The notes below the pieces were generated by a model. The model made no database searches and was not told the origin of the DNA. It saw nothing but the letters and a program-made list of their open reading frames with translations. Made by a program: the position numbers and the translations under genes. This document shows positions 8,229 to 17,227 of a stretch of 64,000 nt of DNA, piece after piece (within the stretch, counting starts at the first letter, position 1; the number at the start of each line of letters is the position of its first letter). This stretch comes from Terriglobales bacterium (lineage in GTDB: Bacteria > Acidobacteriota > Terriglobia > Bryobacterales > Bryobacteraceae): contig JAIXQP010000041.1 in the NCBI GenBank assembly GCA_027485675.1, positions 248,001 through 312,000 on the forward strand, read 5' to 3'.

Positions 8229-9542
8229 ATGTCTGCCGTTCACCTGATCACTCTCGATCCCGCCCACTTCCACGCCGCCCTCGTCCAAAAAGAGATGTAC
8301 ACCGGCGTCTCTCCCCTCGTCAAAGTCTATGCCCCGCTCGGCCTCGACCTCACCGAGCACCTCACGCGCGTCGCCCGCTTCAACCAGCGCGCCGAAAATC
8401 CCACCACCTGGGAACTCGACGTCCACGCCGGCCCCGGCTCGCTCGATCGTATGCTCCGCCACGAAGCCCCCGGCAACGTCGTCGTCCTCTCCGGCCGCAA
8501 CCGCTCCAAAATCGAGCGCATCGAGCGCTCCGTCGCCCACGGCTTCCACGTCCTCGCCGACAAACCCTGGATCCTCCGCTCGGCCGATCTCTCCCGCCTC
8601 GAAGCCTCCCTCAACATGGCCGACGAGAAAAGCGTCATCGCCTACGACATCATGACCGAGCGGTACGAGGTCACCTCCATGCTCCACCAGGAGCTCGTCA
8701 ACACCCCCGCCGTCTTCGGCGACCTCCTCCCCGGCGACCCCGCCAACCCCGCCATCTACATGGACAGCATGCACCGCCTGCTCAAGACCGTCGCCGGCGT
8801 CCCCATGCTCCGTCCCCTCGAATTCTTCGATATCGAAGAGCAGGGCGAAGCCCTCTCCGACGTCGGCACCCACTTGGTCGACCTGGCCCAGTGGATCGCC
8901 TTCCCCGGCCTCGCCATCGACTACCGCACCGACATCGCCCTCCTCGACGCCCGCCGCTGGCCCACCACCCTCAACCCCGAGCAGTGGAGCCGCGTCACCG
9001 GCGGCGCCCCCGTCCCCGCCTCGCTCGCCGGTTACCTCCGCGACGGCAACTTCGACTACTTCGGCAACAACTTCGTCTCCTACACCCTCCGCGGCATCCA
9101 CGTCCAGATGGACGTCCGCTGGGATCTCGAAGGCGTGAGCGATACCCACAAAGCCATCTTCCGCGGCTCCCAGGCCAGCATTGAAGTCCGCCAGGGCGCC
9201 GCCGAGAACTACCGCCCCGAAGTCTACGTCGTCCCCAATAGCCCCGCGCTCTACCCCGCCGTCCGCGCCGCCCTCGCCGCTAAACTCGCCGAACTCCAGC
9301 CCACCTTCGACGGCGTCGGCCTCGAAGACCGCGGCTCCGAACTCCTCCTCACCATCCCGGACCACCACCGCGTCGGCCACGAAGCCCACTTCGCCGAGGT
9401 CACCCGCCAGTTCTTCGCCTATCTCGACCAACCCCAGGCTCTCCCCGCCTGGGAGAACCCCAATATGCTCGCCAAATACTACGTCTGCACCAAAGGCGTC
9501 GAACTGGCCGTCGCCAAAACCGGGTCACCGCACGCGGTATAG
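8229..9542 (+). CDS. Gfo/Idh/MocA-like oxidoreductase with large C-terminal domain
   Basis: 437 residues from ATG 8229 (MSAVHLITLDPAHFHAALVQ); ATG 8211 would add six residues. The N-terminal Rossmann-like half carries VVVLSGRNRSKIERIERSVAHGFHVLADKPWIL, with DKPW matching the EKP-type motif of the family. The rest fits the putative oxidoreductase C-terminal domain (EEQGEALSDVGTHLVDLAQWIAFPG, VQMDVRWDLEGVSDTHKAIFRGSQASIEVRQG). It probably acts on a sugar or sugar derivative using NAD(P); there is no signal peptide. Its 3' end overlaps the convergent glycosyltransferase by 18 bases. Confidence 0.85.
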   Translation: MSAVHLITLDPAHFHAALVQKEMYTGVSPLVKVYAPLGLDLTEHLTRVARFNQRAENPTTWELDVHAGPGSLDRMLRHEAPGNVVVLSGRNRSKIERIERSVAHGFHVLADKPWILRSADLSRLEASLNMADEKSVIAYDIMTERYEVTSMLHQELVNTPAVFGDLLPGDPANPAIYMDSMHRLLKTVAGVPMLRPLEFFDIEEQGEALSDVGTHLVDLAQWIAFPGLAIDYRTDIALLDARRWPTTLNPEQWSRVTGGAPVPASLAGYLRDGNFDYFGNNFVSYTLRGIHVQMDVRWDLEGVSDTHKAIFRGSQASIEVRQGAAENYRPEVYVVPNSPALYPAVRAALAAKLAELQPTFDGVGLEDRGSELLLTIPDHHRVGHEAHFAEVTRQFFAYLDQPQALPAWENPNMLAKYYVCTKGVELAVAKTGSPHAV

Positions 9543-11099
9543 CGCCGCCGGCCCGGACGAGAACACCAACTCCAGCCGCCCGTCCGCCGCCAGCCGCCGC
9601 TGAATCGCCTCGTGCGCCGCCGGCGAAAGATCCCGCGCATAGTCCCACCGGTTCAGCAGAATATAACCAATTCCCCGCCGCTTGCAGTAGTCGGCCGCGT
9701 TGGCGTAGTCGCGCTCCATGCCGGCATCGTCGTTGTGATACCAGTGGATCGTCGTTACAATGTTGCGCGCGCCTCGCCGGTTGGTGCGCAGGTACACCGT
9801 CGGATCCATCTCCGCCAGCACCGTCGCCTCGGCCGGCAGTTTCTCGCGGATATAAGTCATCGTCGCCGCCGTATCGTGAAACCGCCGCCGATGGTCGGCT
9901 AGCGTCGCGGGCATGCCGTCAACCAGCAATTCCACCTGCCGCCATCCACACCACGCCGCCACCAGCACCATCACCCCCACCAGCACCCCGCCCGCCACCC
10001 GCTGCCCCCGGTCCGGGTTCCGGAACGCCTTCCCCACCACCCCGCCCACGTGCGTGAACTCCGTGTAGATGCCCAGCAGCCACAACGGCCCCATCGGCAG
10101 CACAAACCGTTCGTTCGGCGGAAAGTGCCAGACCACCAGCATGAGGCCGTAGAGCAGGCAGAAGTAAGCATAGGGTGCCACCAGGCCCGCCGGCTCCCGC
10201 CGCACCCGCCGCACCACCCCGTGGATGCCCGCCACCCCCAGCGTCACCGCCAGCACTTTTTCTACGATCAATGTCGTCGTCGCCGGCAGCAGCAGCGCAC
10301 CCAGTCCGTTCACCAACCCGTCCACATTGCGCCACACGTAGAGCGGAAACTCCTGCCAGGCAAATACCAGCATGTGGTAGCCGAAGTAATTGGTGTAGTA
10401 CAGGGTAATCTCGTCCGTCCCCGCCGGCCGGTGCGCGCCCGCCCACCAGAACCACCCCGCCGCCAGCGGAACAAACACCGCCCCAAACGCCCCGGCCCGC
10501 CGGAACTCTCCCCGCAGGAACAGCCACCCCACCAGCGCCGGCAGCAGCGCAATCCCCGCCGAACGGGTCAGAAACGCAAGCCCCGCCACCAACCCGGCCG
10601 CCGCCGCCCATCGCGCCTCCTCCCGCCGCAGCAGCAGCAAGGTCCCCAGCAGCAGCGCCGTAAACACCATTTCAGAAAGCAGTGTCGTGCTGAATAGAAT
10701 CACGTACGGATTCAACGCCCACAACCCCGGCAGCACCCACCCCGCCGTCTCCTCCGCCCCCGCCTGCCGAAGCCACGCCCGGTAGGCCCACAGCGTCACC
10801 GGCAGCCACATCCAGGCTAGTACCATCGCCCACGGTAGATTCTCCGGGTACCGCGGTTCGATCTGCCAGGCCAGCGAAAGGACCAGCGGCCACAGCGGCG
10901 GGTACTTGGTCTGGTAAGGCTGCTCCGGCAGGCTCGTAATCCGGTACTCCCCCGTCTGCGCCAGCGCTTGCGCGCCTGCGTAGTAAAGGCCGTCATCGTG
11001 GTAGTAACCGGCCGCGGGCATCTCCCGCGCCTGCCAGGCAAACCAGGCGCCGGGTAGCAAACCAAGCGAAATCAAACAGATGGCGCGCAAACGGAGCAT
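9525..11099 (-). CDS. GT-C type membrane glycosyltransferase (ArnT/PMT-like)
   Basis: 524 residues. N-terminal membrane segment (ICLISLGLLPGAWFAW), then an extracytoplasmic loop with the acidic motif YYHDDGLYYAGAQALAQTGEYRITSLPEQPYQTKYPPLWPLVLS, typical of dolichyl/undecaprenyl-phosphate-sugar-dependent GT-C transferases. About ten further hydrophobic segments follow, ending in a soluble C-terminal domain (AEATVLAEMDPTVYLRTNRRGARNIVTTIHWYHNDDAG). It probably transfers a lipid-linked sugar to an envelope acceptor. Acceptor unknown; it stands alone. Confidence 0.8.
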   Translation of the reverse strand: MLRLRAICLISLGLLPGAWFAWQAREMPAAGYYHDDGLYYAGAQALAQTGEYRITSLPEQPYQTKYPPLWPLVLSLAWQIEPRYPENLPWAMVLAWMWLPVTLWAYRAWLRQAGAEETAGWVLPGLWALNPYVILFSTTLLSEMVFTALLLGTLLLLRREEARWAAAAGLVAGLAFLTRSAGIALLPALVGWLFLRGEFRRAGAFGAVFVPLAAGWFWWAGAHRPAGTDEITLYYTNYFGYHMLVFAWQEFPLYVWRNVDGLVNGLGALLLPATTTLIVEKVLAVTLGVAGIHGVVRRVRREPAGLVAPYAYFCLLYGLMLVVWHFPPNERFVLPMGPLWLLGIYTEFTHVGGVVGKAFRNPDRGQRVAGGVLVGVMVLVAAWCGWRQVELLVDGMPATLADHRRRFHDTAATMTYIREKLPAEATVLAEMDPTVYLRTNRRGARNIVTTIHWYHNDDAGMERDYANAADYCKRRGIGYILLNRWDYARDLSPAAHEAIQRRLAADGRLELVFSSGPAALYRVR

Positions 11100-11244
11100 C
11101 CCGGATATTGTACCGCCCCGCCGCCTCGCCGCCGCCGGCCGCCTGGGAATAGGGAGTCTATAGGTGCGGGGATAGTACTCGAAAATGAGTAACTCGTTCC
11201 AGTGCGAAATCCGCGCGCGGCCCTTACTTTTATCTTACAAGCCC

Positions 11245-12930
11245 ATGTCAAAACTTACTCGCCCTATTCTCGCGGGATCGCTTGCCGCTTTGGCTACGCT
11301 GGCTATCCCCTTTTTGGCCTCGTCTTCCGCGACGCGTCCCCATCGGCAACTCTCCTACATCGTCCAATTCCATCCGGATCACAATCTCCAGGCCGGCATC
11401 GCCGCTGTTCAAAAGACCGCGCACGCCAGCCTCTACCGCGAACTCCCCATCATCTCGGGCGCCTCCTTCACCATGGACCCCGGCCAACTCGACGCCGTCC
11501 GCGCCCTGCCCGGCGTCGCCGCCATCAGCGAAGAAGCCACGCTCGAAAAAACGATGTTTGACGTCACGCCGGCCGTTTTTAATGGGGACAATGTCAACAA
11601 TCTTCCCTGGACCGGAGCCGGAATCGGTGTCGCCGTGCTTGACAGCGGCATGAGCAACCATACGGACCTGAATGACCAGAACGGGAACTCCCGCATCCGC
11701 TATTCACAAATCTTCACCCCGGAATATGTCCAGCAGGATACCTACGGACATGGGACCCACATTGCCGGTATCATCGGCGGGCGCGGATTCAATCCCGGCA
11801 ACTTCACCAAGTCCTTCCGCGGCATCGCCCCCGGCGTTCACTTCATCAACATGACCGTCCTCGATCGCTGGGGCCAGGGCCGTGAGAGCGACGTGATCGC
11901 TGCTATCGACCGGACGATTGAGCTGAAGAATCAATTCAACATCCGCGTCATGAATCTCTCGCTCGGCAAGCCGGTGCGGCAAAGCTACGTCAACGATCCG
12001 CTCTGCCAGGCCGTAAGGCGTGCCTGGGATGCCAACATTGTCGTCGTGGTCTCCGCCGGCAACGAGGGCCGCAATAACTCCGCCGGCACCCGCGGATACG
12101 GCACCATCTCCTCGCCGGGCAACTCCCCCTTCGTCATCACCGTCGGCGCCATGCGCACCAAGGGGACAGCTACCCGGTCCGATGATGAGATCACCTCCTA
12201 CAGTTCGAAAGGGCCGACTCTGCTCGATCGCATTGTCAAACCGGACCTCGTCGCCCCGGGGAACCGGATCGTTGCGGCTCAAGCAGTCGACGGCCGGATG
12301 CGCAACTCCTACATGGACAACAGCGTCAACATGAACTTTTACATCCAGAACGGCCCGAACCAGTGGAGCGACCAGTATTACTGGATGAGCGGAACCAGCA
12401 TGGCCGCCCCCGTCGTCTCCGGCGCTGCTGCCGTGCTGCTCCACAAAGACAGCTCTCTGACGCCCAACCAGGTCAAGTACCGCCTGATGAAGACCGCCAC
12501 GAAGGCATTTGCCAGCAACAGTACCTCCACCGACGCCGCCACCAACACCCAGTACAACATTCAGAACGATATCTTCGCCGTCGGCGCCGGATATCTGGAT
12601 ATCACGGCGGCGCTGAACAATACCGAAAAACCCACCCGCTCAGCGGCCTCGCCCTCGGCACGCTACAACCCAACCTCCCGCAAGGTGGAGATCGTGAACA
12701 CCACTTCCACCGGTCAGAGTCTTCTCTGGGGGGATACAACCGTCCCTTGGAGCCATATCTGGGGCAACCGCCTCCTCGCCGGCTCCAGTGTTCTCTGGGG
12801 CGACAGCGTCGTCTGGGGAGACATCACCCGGACCGGTGGCAACAGCTTGCTCTGGGGCGATAGCCTCGTTTGGGGAGACAAAGCCCCTAGCGCTGAGACC
12901 GATACATTGGCCCTGAAAGGAGACAACTAA
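11245..12930 (+). CDS. Secreted subtilisin-like serine protease (S8) with W-G-D repeat tail
   Basis: 561 residues from ATG 11245; the track start at 11185 puts 20 charged residues ahead of the signal peptide (KLTRPILAGSLAALATLAIPFLASSSA). An inhibitor-I9-like propeptide follows (YIVQFHPDHNLQAG ... GVAAISEEATLE). The catalytic domain has Asp133 (VAVLDSGMSNHTDL), His169 (YGHGTHIAGIIGG), the oxyanion Asn in SAGNEG, and Ser385 (SGTSMAAPVVSGAAAVLL). The last about 70 residues are a repetitive Trp-rich tail (SVLWGDSVVWGD, NSLLWGDSLVWGD). An exported, self-activating protease; substrate unknown. Confidence 0.93.
   Translation: MSKLTRPILAGSLAALATLAIPFLASSSATRPHRQLSYIVQFHPDHNLQAGIAAVQKTAHASLYRELPIISGASFTMDPGQLDAVRALPGVAAISEEATLEKTMFDVTPAVFNGDNVNNLPWTGAGIGVAVLDSGMSNHTDLNDQNGNSRIRYSQIFTPEYVQQDTYGHGTHIAGIIGGRGFNPGNFTKSFRGIAPGVHFINMTVLDRWGQGRESDVIAAIDRTIELKNQFNIRVMNLSLGKPVRQSYVNDPLCQAVRRAWDANIVVVVSAGNEGRNNSAGTRGYGTISSPGNSPFVITVGAMRTKGTATRSDDEITSYSSKGPTLLDRIVKPDLVAPGNRIVAAQAVDGRMRNSYMDNSVNMNFYIQNGPNQWSDQYYWMSGTSMAAPVVSGAAAVLLHKDSSLTPNQVKYRLMKTATKAFASNSTSTDAATNTQYNIQNDIFAVGAGYLDITAALNNTEKPTRSAASPSARYNPTSRKVEIVNTTSTGQSLLWGDTTVPWSHIWGNRLLAGSSVLWGDSVVWGDITRTGGNSLLWGDSLVWGDKAPSAETDTLALKGDN
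12718..12879 (+). repeat. Coding repeats of S-x-LWGDS-x-VWGD in subtilase tail
   Basis: Within the subtilase C-terminus the unit S-x-L-W-G-D-S-x-V-W-G-D occurs twice almost perfectly (SVLWGDSVVWGD, SLLWGDSLVWGD) and twice in decayed form (SLLWGDTTVPWSHIWGN). At DNA level the copies share CTCTGGGGCGA and TGGGGAGAC blocks. The periodic Trp/Gly/Asp pattern suggests a short beta-strand repeat of unknown function, possibly surface attachment. Confidence 0.75.
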
Positions 12931-12990
12931 ACAAAAGCCATTCTCACGGTATCAGCAACTTTGGGATTTGCGGGAACCGTAGTTGGGCAG

Positions 12991-13026
12991 TGCCTTCCGC
13001 CTTCTAGCGGTGCCTTCCGCCTTCTA
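12991..13026. repeat. Tandem direct repeat at the 3' end of the glycosyltransferase fusion
   Basis: TGCCTTCCGCCTTCTA occurs at 12991-13006 and again at 13011-13026, a 20-base period. The second copy contains the stop codon of the minus-strand gene 13024-15708. It looks like a small tandem duplication just past the gene; no function is suggested. Confidence 0.7.
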
Positions 13027-15708
13027 AAGGAGCGGATGGTTCTGTTCGAGGGCGGTAGGACGCTCGACGGCGGCAGGCTCGGCTTCGGCTCGGCGGAGGT
13101 TGGCCGCAGCGATGTCGCCTGCGAGCTGAGCGGAAGATTGCCGGAGTTGTTGGATACAGGCCTGGACGGTAGCCAGTGAGTCATTGGCCATCGTGAACTC
13201 GGCCACCCGGTTGGCAGCCTCGGTTAGGGCCGTTTTCTGCTCCGATTGGACCCGGGCGAGATCCTGTTCCAGAACCACGATGTTGCGGCGCAACTCGTCC
13301 ATCTTTGCTTGCTCTTGAGCCAGTAGATGCTTGACTTGTTCGATGGCGATGAGGCGTTCGGCGGCGGCATGCGTGGTGCTGCGGAGATTCTGACTGGCCA
13401 GGGTCAACTCGCTGATCAGTTGCGTGGCTAGCTTTCGAAACTGCTCGGCCGTAGCTTGCTTGCTGGCCAAAAGCTGATTCAAGTATTTCAGAGCCTCCAG
13501 CCGTTCGGCGGCGGCGACGTCGGCCGCTGAGGTTGAAACGAAACGAATTCGGGCAGTGGTCTGTTCGTCGTCTTCGGTCAGAATGGCCAATTGCTGGCGA
13601 AGCAGGACTACCGTTTTCTGCTCTTCGAGTAAGGCCGTTAGATCCGAACCAACCTGAAGGGCTTTGGTCTCGAGGGTGCAAAGGCGAGCGGAAACATCCT
13701 GCAACCGGCGGCGAATAGCCGCTTCCGACCAGCGCTGTTGTGCAAAGCGAAGCAGTTGGCGGACATAGGGCGTATAGATGTAGCGAAGCAGCTCGCTGTG
13801 CAGTTGGCGGTGGTAATTCTCAAGGCCCGTCTCATAATGCCAATAGTCGACCTGCTTCAGTCCGTGGAAGTGGAAAAACAGGAGGGGTACATTGCAAACG
13901 TAAACTTGGCCGTCGCGAATCGATAGGGTTTCGCTCTCGATATTCCAAGCGGCAACGTTGGCGCCGCGATGTTCGAGAACGGCAACGTTGGCAAAGCGAT
14001 GGGGAAACTCGTCAAGATACTTCTGATCGGCGAACTTGCCGTCTTCGACGCGGGAAAAGCACCATTCCAGACAGCGTTCCAGCCACCAACGCAGGCAGGC
14101 GCGGCCGCGATCGTCATTGCGAAACGTCAACCAGCCGACGTTGTAGATGCCATAACGCTCCTCCCGCCAGCGCTCGCATTTGTGGCGAATGATGCCGATG
14201 GAGCGATCTGCAAGCTCGTCGAACAAAGGTTCCGGGCTCGAGTGGAAGTAGAGGTCGGCGTCGAGATAGGTGATTTGCTCCACGCTGGGATTCCGGACGA
14301 GGAGGTAAAAAGGCAACGCGGGGGTGCACGTGAAGTAGAACTCTAGTCGGGAGCGGGTGTGGCGAGCGGTCGCTAAACCAGGGGTCGCGGCTTCTAGATC
14401 GGCCAGCGTGTGCAGACGAGCGTGGGGTAGCGCCAGAGAATGGAGATAGTTCCAGGTGGTCTCGTCCAGGCAGAGAATCGAAAGCGTAAAAGCAGGGTAT
14501 TGGCGGGCGAGCGAGGAGTAGAGGGCCAATCCGCGATCAAGATAAGCCTCGTCAAAATAGGTGCAAAAATCGCGGACCGGAGGATCGGGGGAGTTGGCCG
14601 GTGGGAGCGCTTTGAAGAGGAACCCCTTGTAGTACGCGCTCTCGCCTTCCGGCTGGTTCGTATCAAGCGCTGGGAAGTCGGCTAAGAGATGGTAGTAGGG
14701 CCGGAAATGTCCGAGGAAGCGGGATTCGGAAAGAAACCAGGAAGGATAGCTGGCCGGGTAGATCCAAGCCGGAACACGCTCCACCGTTAGGCGGTCCGCG
14801 TCGCGGGTGAGGAAGGCCGTTCGATCGACAATGACATGGGGGATGCCGTGCCGAAGCACGCTCGCCAGAAAAGCGTAGGGATCGGAGAGACATTGCACCA
14901 CTCCGGAGAGCAGCAACACCTGAGGCGATTCGTGCCGCAGGCACTCTTCGATCGAAGAGTAGAATCGCAGTTGCTCGTCGGCGAACTCCTGCCGGCCGCA
15001 GTTCACGTAGGCCGGTTGTTCGACAATACTCCACCGGAGCGATTTCAGGTGCGACAGGAACGATCGGCACTGATAATACAAACTGCCCAACGAGCCGCCA
15101 AAATCAAGAACGCTCAACTCCTGGTTGGTGACCGCCTGCAGCAATCCGGCCAACAGGGCGAAGTTGTGTTGAACGGTGGGGAACAGAACGGAGTCTCGCT
15201 CGTGCACCGCGGCTCCGTTCTTGATCTGCAAGAGCGAGGCGCGCGTGCGCTCTAGGATGACCGGGGCGCCGTAGCCGTCCGAATCGGCCAAGGCCGATTC
15301 CCATGTGGGATAGTCGCCGAAGAAGCCGATGGCGTTCTTGTCCGCCAGGCGGAGGACATCAAGCAGGCAAGCCAAGTGACGCTCGTCGTGGCCTTCGAGA
15401 GGCTGCCAGGATTGGTCGGCTTCGAGCAGCACTTCGGCAGTAGAATAGGCGGGGAGCGGCGGGCAGGGTAGACAGAAGCTAAAAGGACCGGGAGCGAGTT
15501 CGTAAGTGGCTAGAACGATTTCGTTGAGGCGGAAGGTCAACTGGAGAGGTGCGCTGAACGGGGCTTGATTGCGACCGGAAAGCTGCCACTCGAGCCCATC
15601 GCCGGGAGGGACAACAAACAACCCGCGATAACGACGCGAGATCCAATGATCCCCCCACCGCCCCTCAAAAGTAAATGGATCCCCGGACACTAAACGCTCG
15701 CTCTGCAC
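13024..15708 (-). CDS. Methyltransferase-glycosyltransferase-coiled-coil fusion protein
   Basis: 894 residues in four parts. Residues 1-115: a beta-rich N-terminal region (FEGRWGDHWISRRYRGLFVVPPGDG) of unknown type. About 125-345: a TIGR04325-type methyltransferase (GFFGDYPTWESALADSDGYG, LDFGGSLGSLYYQCRSFL as the SAM-binding loop). About 380-650: a nucleotide-sugar glycosyltransferase resembling GT8, with DFCTYFDEAYLDRGLALYSSL and the metal motif YLDADLYF (Asp483/Asp485). About 660-885: a long coiled coil. It probably builds a surface polysaccharide or glycosylates a surface protein. Base use is less C-rich than neighbouring genes and a transposase remnant lies just upstream, so horizontal acquisition is likely. 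Confidence 0.8.
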   Translation of the reverse strand: MQSERLVSGDPFTFEGRWGDHWISRRYRGLFVVPPGDGLEWQLSGRNQAPFSAPLQLTFRLNEIVLATYELAPGPFSFCLPCPPLPAYSTAEVLLEADQSWQPLEGHDERHLACLLDVLRLADKNAIGFFGDYPTWESALADSDGYGAPVILERTRASLLQIKNGAAVHERDSVLFPTVQHNFALLAGLLQAVTNQELSVLDFGGSLGSLYYQCRSFLSHLKSLRWSIVEQPAYVNCGRQEFADEQLRFYSSIEECLRHESPQVLLLSGVVQCLSDPYAFLASVLRHGIPHVIVDRTAFLTRDADRLTVERVPAWIYPASYPSWFLSESRFLGHFRPYYHLLADFPALDTNQPEGESAYYKGFLFKALPPANSPDPPVRDFCTYFDEAYLDRGLALYSSLARQYPAFTLSILCLDETTWNYLHSLALPHARLHTLADLEAATPGLATARHTRSRLEFYFTCTPALPFYLLVRNPSVEQITYLDADLYFHSSPEPLFDELADRSIGIIRHKCERWREERYGIYNVGWLTFRNDDRGRACLRWWLERCLEWCFSRVEDGKFADQKYLDEFPHRFANVAVLEHRGANVAAWNIESETLSIRDGQVYVCNVPLLFFHFHGLKQVDYWHYETGLENYHRQLHSELLRYIYTPYVRQLLRFAQQRWSEAAIRRRLQDVSARLCTLETKALQVGSDLTALLEEQKTVVLLRQQLAILTEDDEQTTARIRFVSTSAADVAAAERLEALKYLNQLLASKQATAEQFRKLATQLISELTLASQNLRSTTHAAAERLIAIEQVKHLLAQEQAKMDELRRNIVVLEQDLARVQSEQKTALTEAANRVAEFTMANDSLATVQACIQQLRQSSAQLAGDIAAANLRRAEAEPAAVERPTALEQNHPLL

Positions 15709-15764
15709 GCTGACTGAGATTCGACCCCTTTGTGCCGCACCCTACTAGTTAGACACATCTTCGT

Positions 15765-16182
15765 TCACGCTGCAATCGCCTGAAAGTACTCCCGGCGAGC
15801 TGGGGCTGGGCAGCGGTACCCCAGTTTGCCAACTAGCCACTGCTGGTTGTAGTTGGTGAGGAAAGCGGCCACGGCCAAGCGGACGTCCTGGATGTTTTGA
15901 AACACCCGTCCATAGACGAACTGCTCTTTCAGGGTCCGGTTGAATCGTGCCGCCACCCCCGTTGGTTTCTGGCTCTGACAGAAAAGCAATACTGGGCGGG
16001 ATCCCCCAGAAACGGACCTGCTTCAAGAAGTGGTCCGACAAATACTGCGTGCCATGATCCATGCGGAGCGAAAGCCCGCGCGCCACGCCCGCCCGGACAC
16101 CACCAAAGATGGTCGTGAGTGCCATCGCGATGGGCTCCAGAGCGGCATAGCGGGTGCCGCGCTTAACCACCTGCTTACACAT
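15765..16182 (-). pseudogene. Decayed IS transposase (integrase core), frameshifted
   Basis: Two overlapping minus-strand frames together give the C-terminal half of an rve-type transposase like those of IS3/IS481 elements. The first frame has RGTRYAALEPIAMALTTIF, then LRMDHGTQYLSDHFLKQVRFWGIPPS (the second catalytic Asp). After a frameshift near 15970 the second frame has GVAARFNRTLKEQFVYGRVFQNIQDVRLAVAAFLTNYNQQWLVGKLGYRCPAPARREYF. The usual catalytic Glu (AERFN) is Ala here (AARFN). The N-terminal part is missing and no inverted terminal repeats are evident. A dead remnant. The rest of 15709-16447 holds no recognisable gene. Confidence 0.8.
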
Positions 16183-16447
16183 CCCCTCTTTCGCGAGCAG
16201 CCCCCGTCAACCATCGCAAGTACAACTCTGACAGCTTGGTTATCAACGAAGAAAGCGTTTCTCAGGACATTCAGATTTATTTTTCACCCCGCAACCCGTT
16301 CAATCAAAAATGCTTCTCCGTTTCGCCCCACCGCCCGCGCCCCCGGATTCGCTTGACCCGTATGCTACTTTTCTAAACGAAGGCGTTCCTCTTCCCGAAA
16401 ACCGGGAGCAGGAGCGCCTTTCGCATTTCAAGCCAGGAGAATCCGCC

Positions 16448-17227
16448 ATGCCAGCAAAAGAACTCACCGGCGAACAACGCCAGCGCCGCGCCGAAATCGC
16501 CCGCCAAAACGGTGCCAAAAGCAAAGGCCCCGTTACCGTCGAAGGCAAATACCGCAGCTCCATGAATGCCACCGCCACCGGCGAACACGTCGAACTCCAC
16601 AAAGAAGATCTGCCACCCTTCTATTGCCTGCTGTCTACGGACGACCGGTCAGCCTATCTGCGCTCGCTACAGGCCCAAATGCGCCATCTCAAGCCGCAGT
16701 CCGAGTTCGAACAAAGCCTCGTCCGGCGCATGGCCATCGCCCTGTTTCAACACGATCGCCTCACCAACTTTCAGGCCGAAGCTATGCAGCGCCAAGTCGA
16801 TTCCGTCGTCCGCGAATTTCCCGCGCTCGGTTTGTCCGATCACTTCTTCCAATCGCACAAACGCGCAACCCTCGAAAAAGAGGTCCAGCAGTTCGTCATC
16901 CGCGGCCAGCGCCATCACATGGCCACCTTCCGCGGACTGCACAAAACATTAATCGACCTGCGGAAGCATACGCCCATGGAGCCCCCGGAACCGGTCGATA
17001 TCACCGCCGACTCGAATCAGTTGCACGACGACGATACCGATCCGTCGGTCGCCGTCGAAATAATCGCCCTTGCCGACCGGGCCAAAAAGGAACCCAACTT
17101 CGTTCTCCCTGCATATGCTCTTAACTTCCTGCAGAATAATGACTTAATGGATCGACTGGCCCCCGGCTACGACGTCGGCGATCTGCTCGAGCGCTTCGGC
17201 CAAACCCCGGTTCCCAAGGCGGCTTAA
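16448..17227 (+). CDS. Unknown protein with NGAKSKGPVTxxGK N-terminal motif
   Basis: 259 residues from ATG 16448, chosen because AGGAG lies nine bases upstream; the track start (16310) adds 46 unlikely residues. The N-terminal RRAEIARQNGAKSKGPVTVEGKYRSSMNATATGEHV resembles a motif (NAxKSTGPxTxxGKxxSxxNAxxHG) that I associate with a group of multi-copy hypothetical proteins in acidobacteria and planctomycetes. The middle is helical (SEFEQSLVRRMAIALFQHDRLTNFQAEAMQRQVDSVV) and the C-terminus acidic. No enzymatic motif. Its position beside a transposase remnant suggests a mobile or mobilised gene. Function unknown. Confidence 0.7.
   Translation: MPAKELTGEQRQRRAEIARQNGAKSKGPVTVEGKYRSSMNATATGEHVELHKEDLPPFYCLLSTDDRSAYLRSLQAQMRHLKPQSEFEQSLVRRMAIALFQHDRLTNFQAEAMQRQVDSVVREFPALGLSDHFFQSHKRATLEKEVQQFVIRGQRHHMATFRGLHKTLIDLRKHTPMEPPEPVDITADSNQLHDDDTDPSVAVEIIALADRAKKEPNFVLPAYALNFLQNNDLMDRLAPGYDVGDLLERFGQTPVPKAA

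Noticed and set aside
8220-9431. 403-residue minus-strand ORF
   Set aside because: Antisense of the Gfo/Idh/MocA-like gene; acidic shadow composition.
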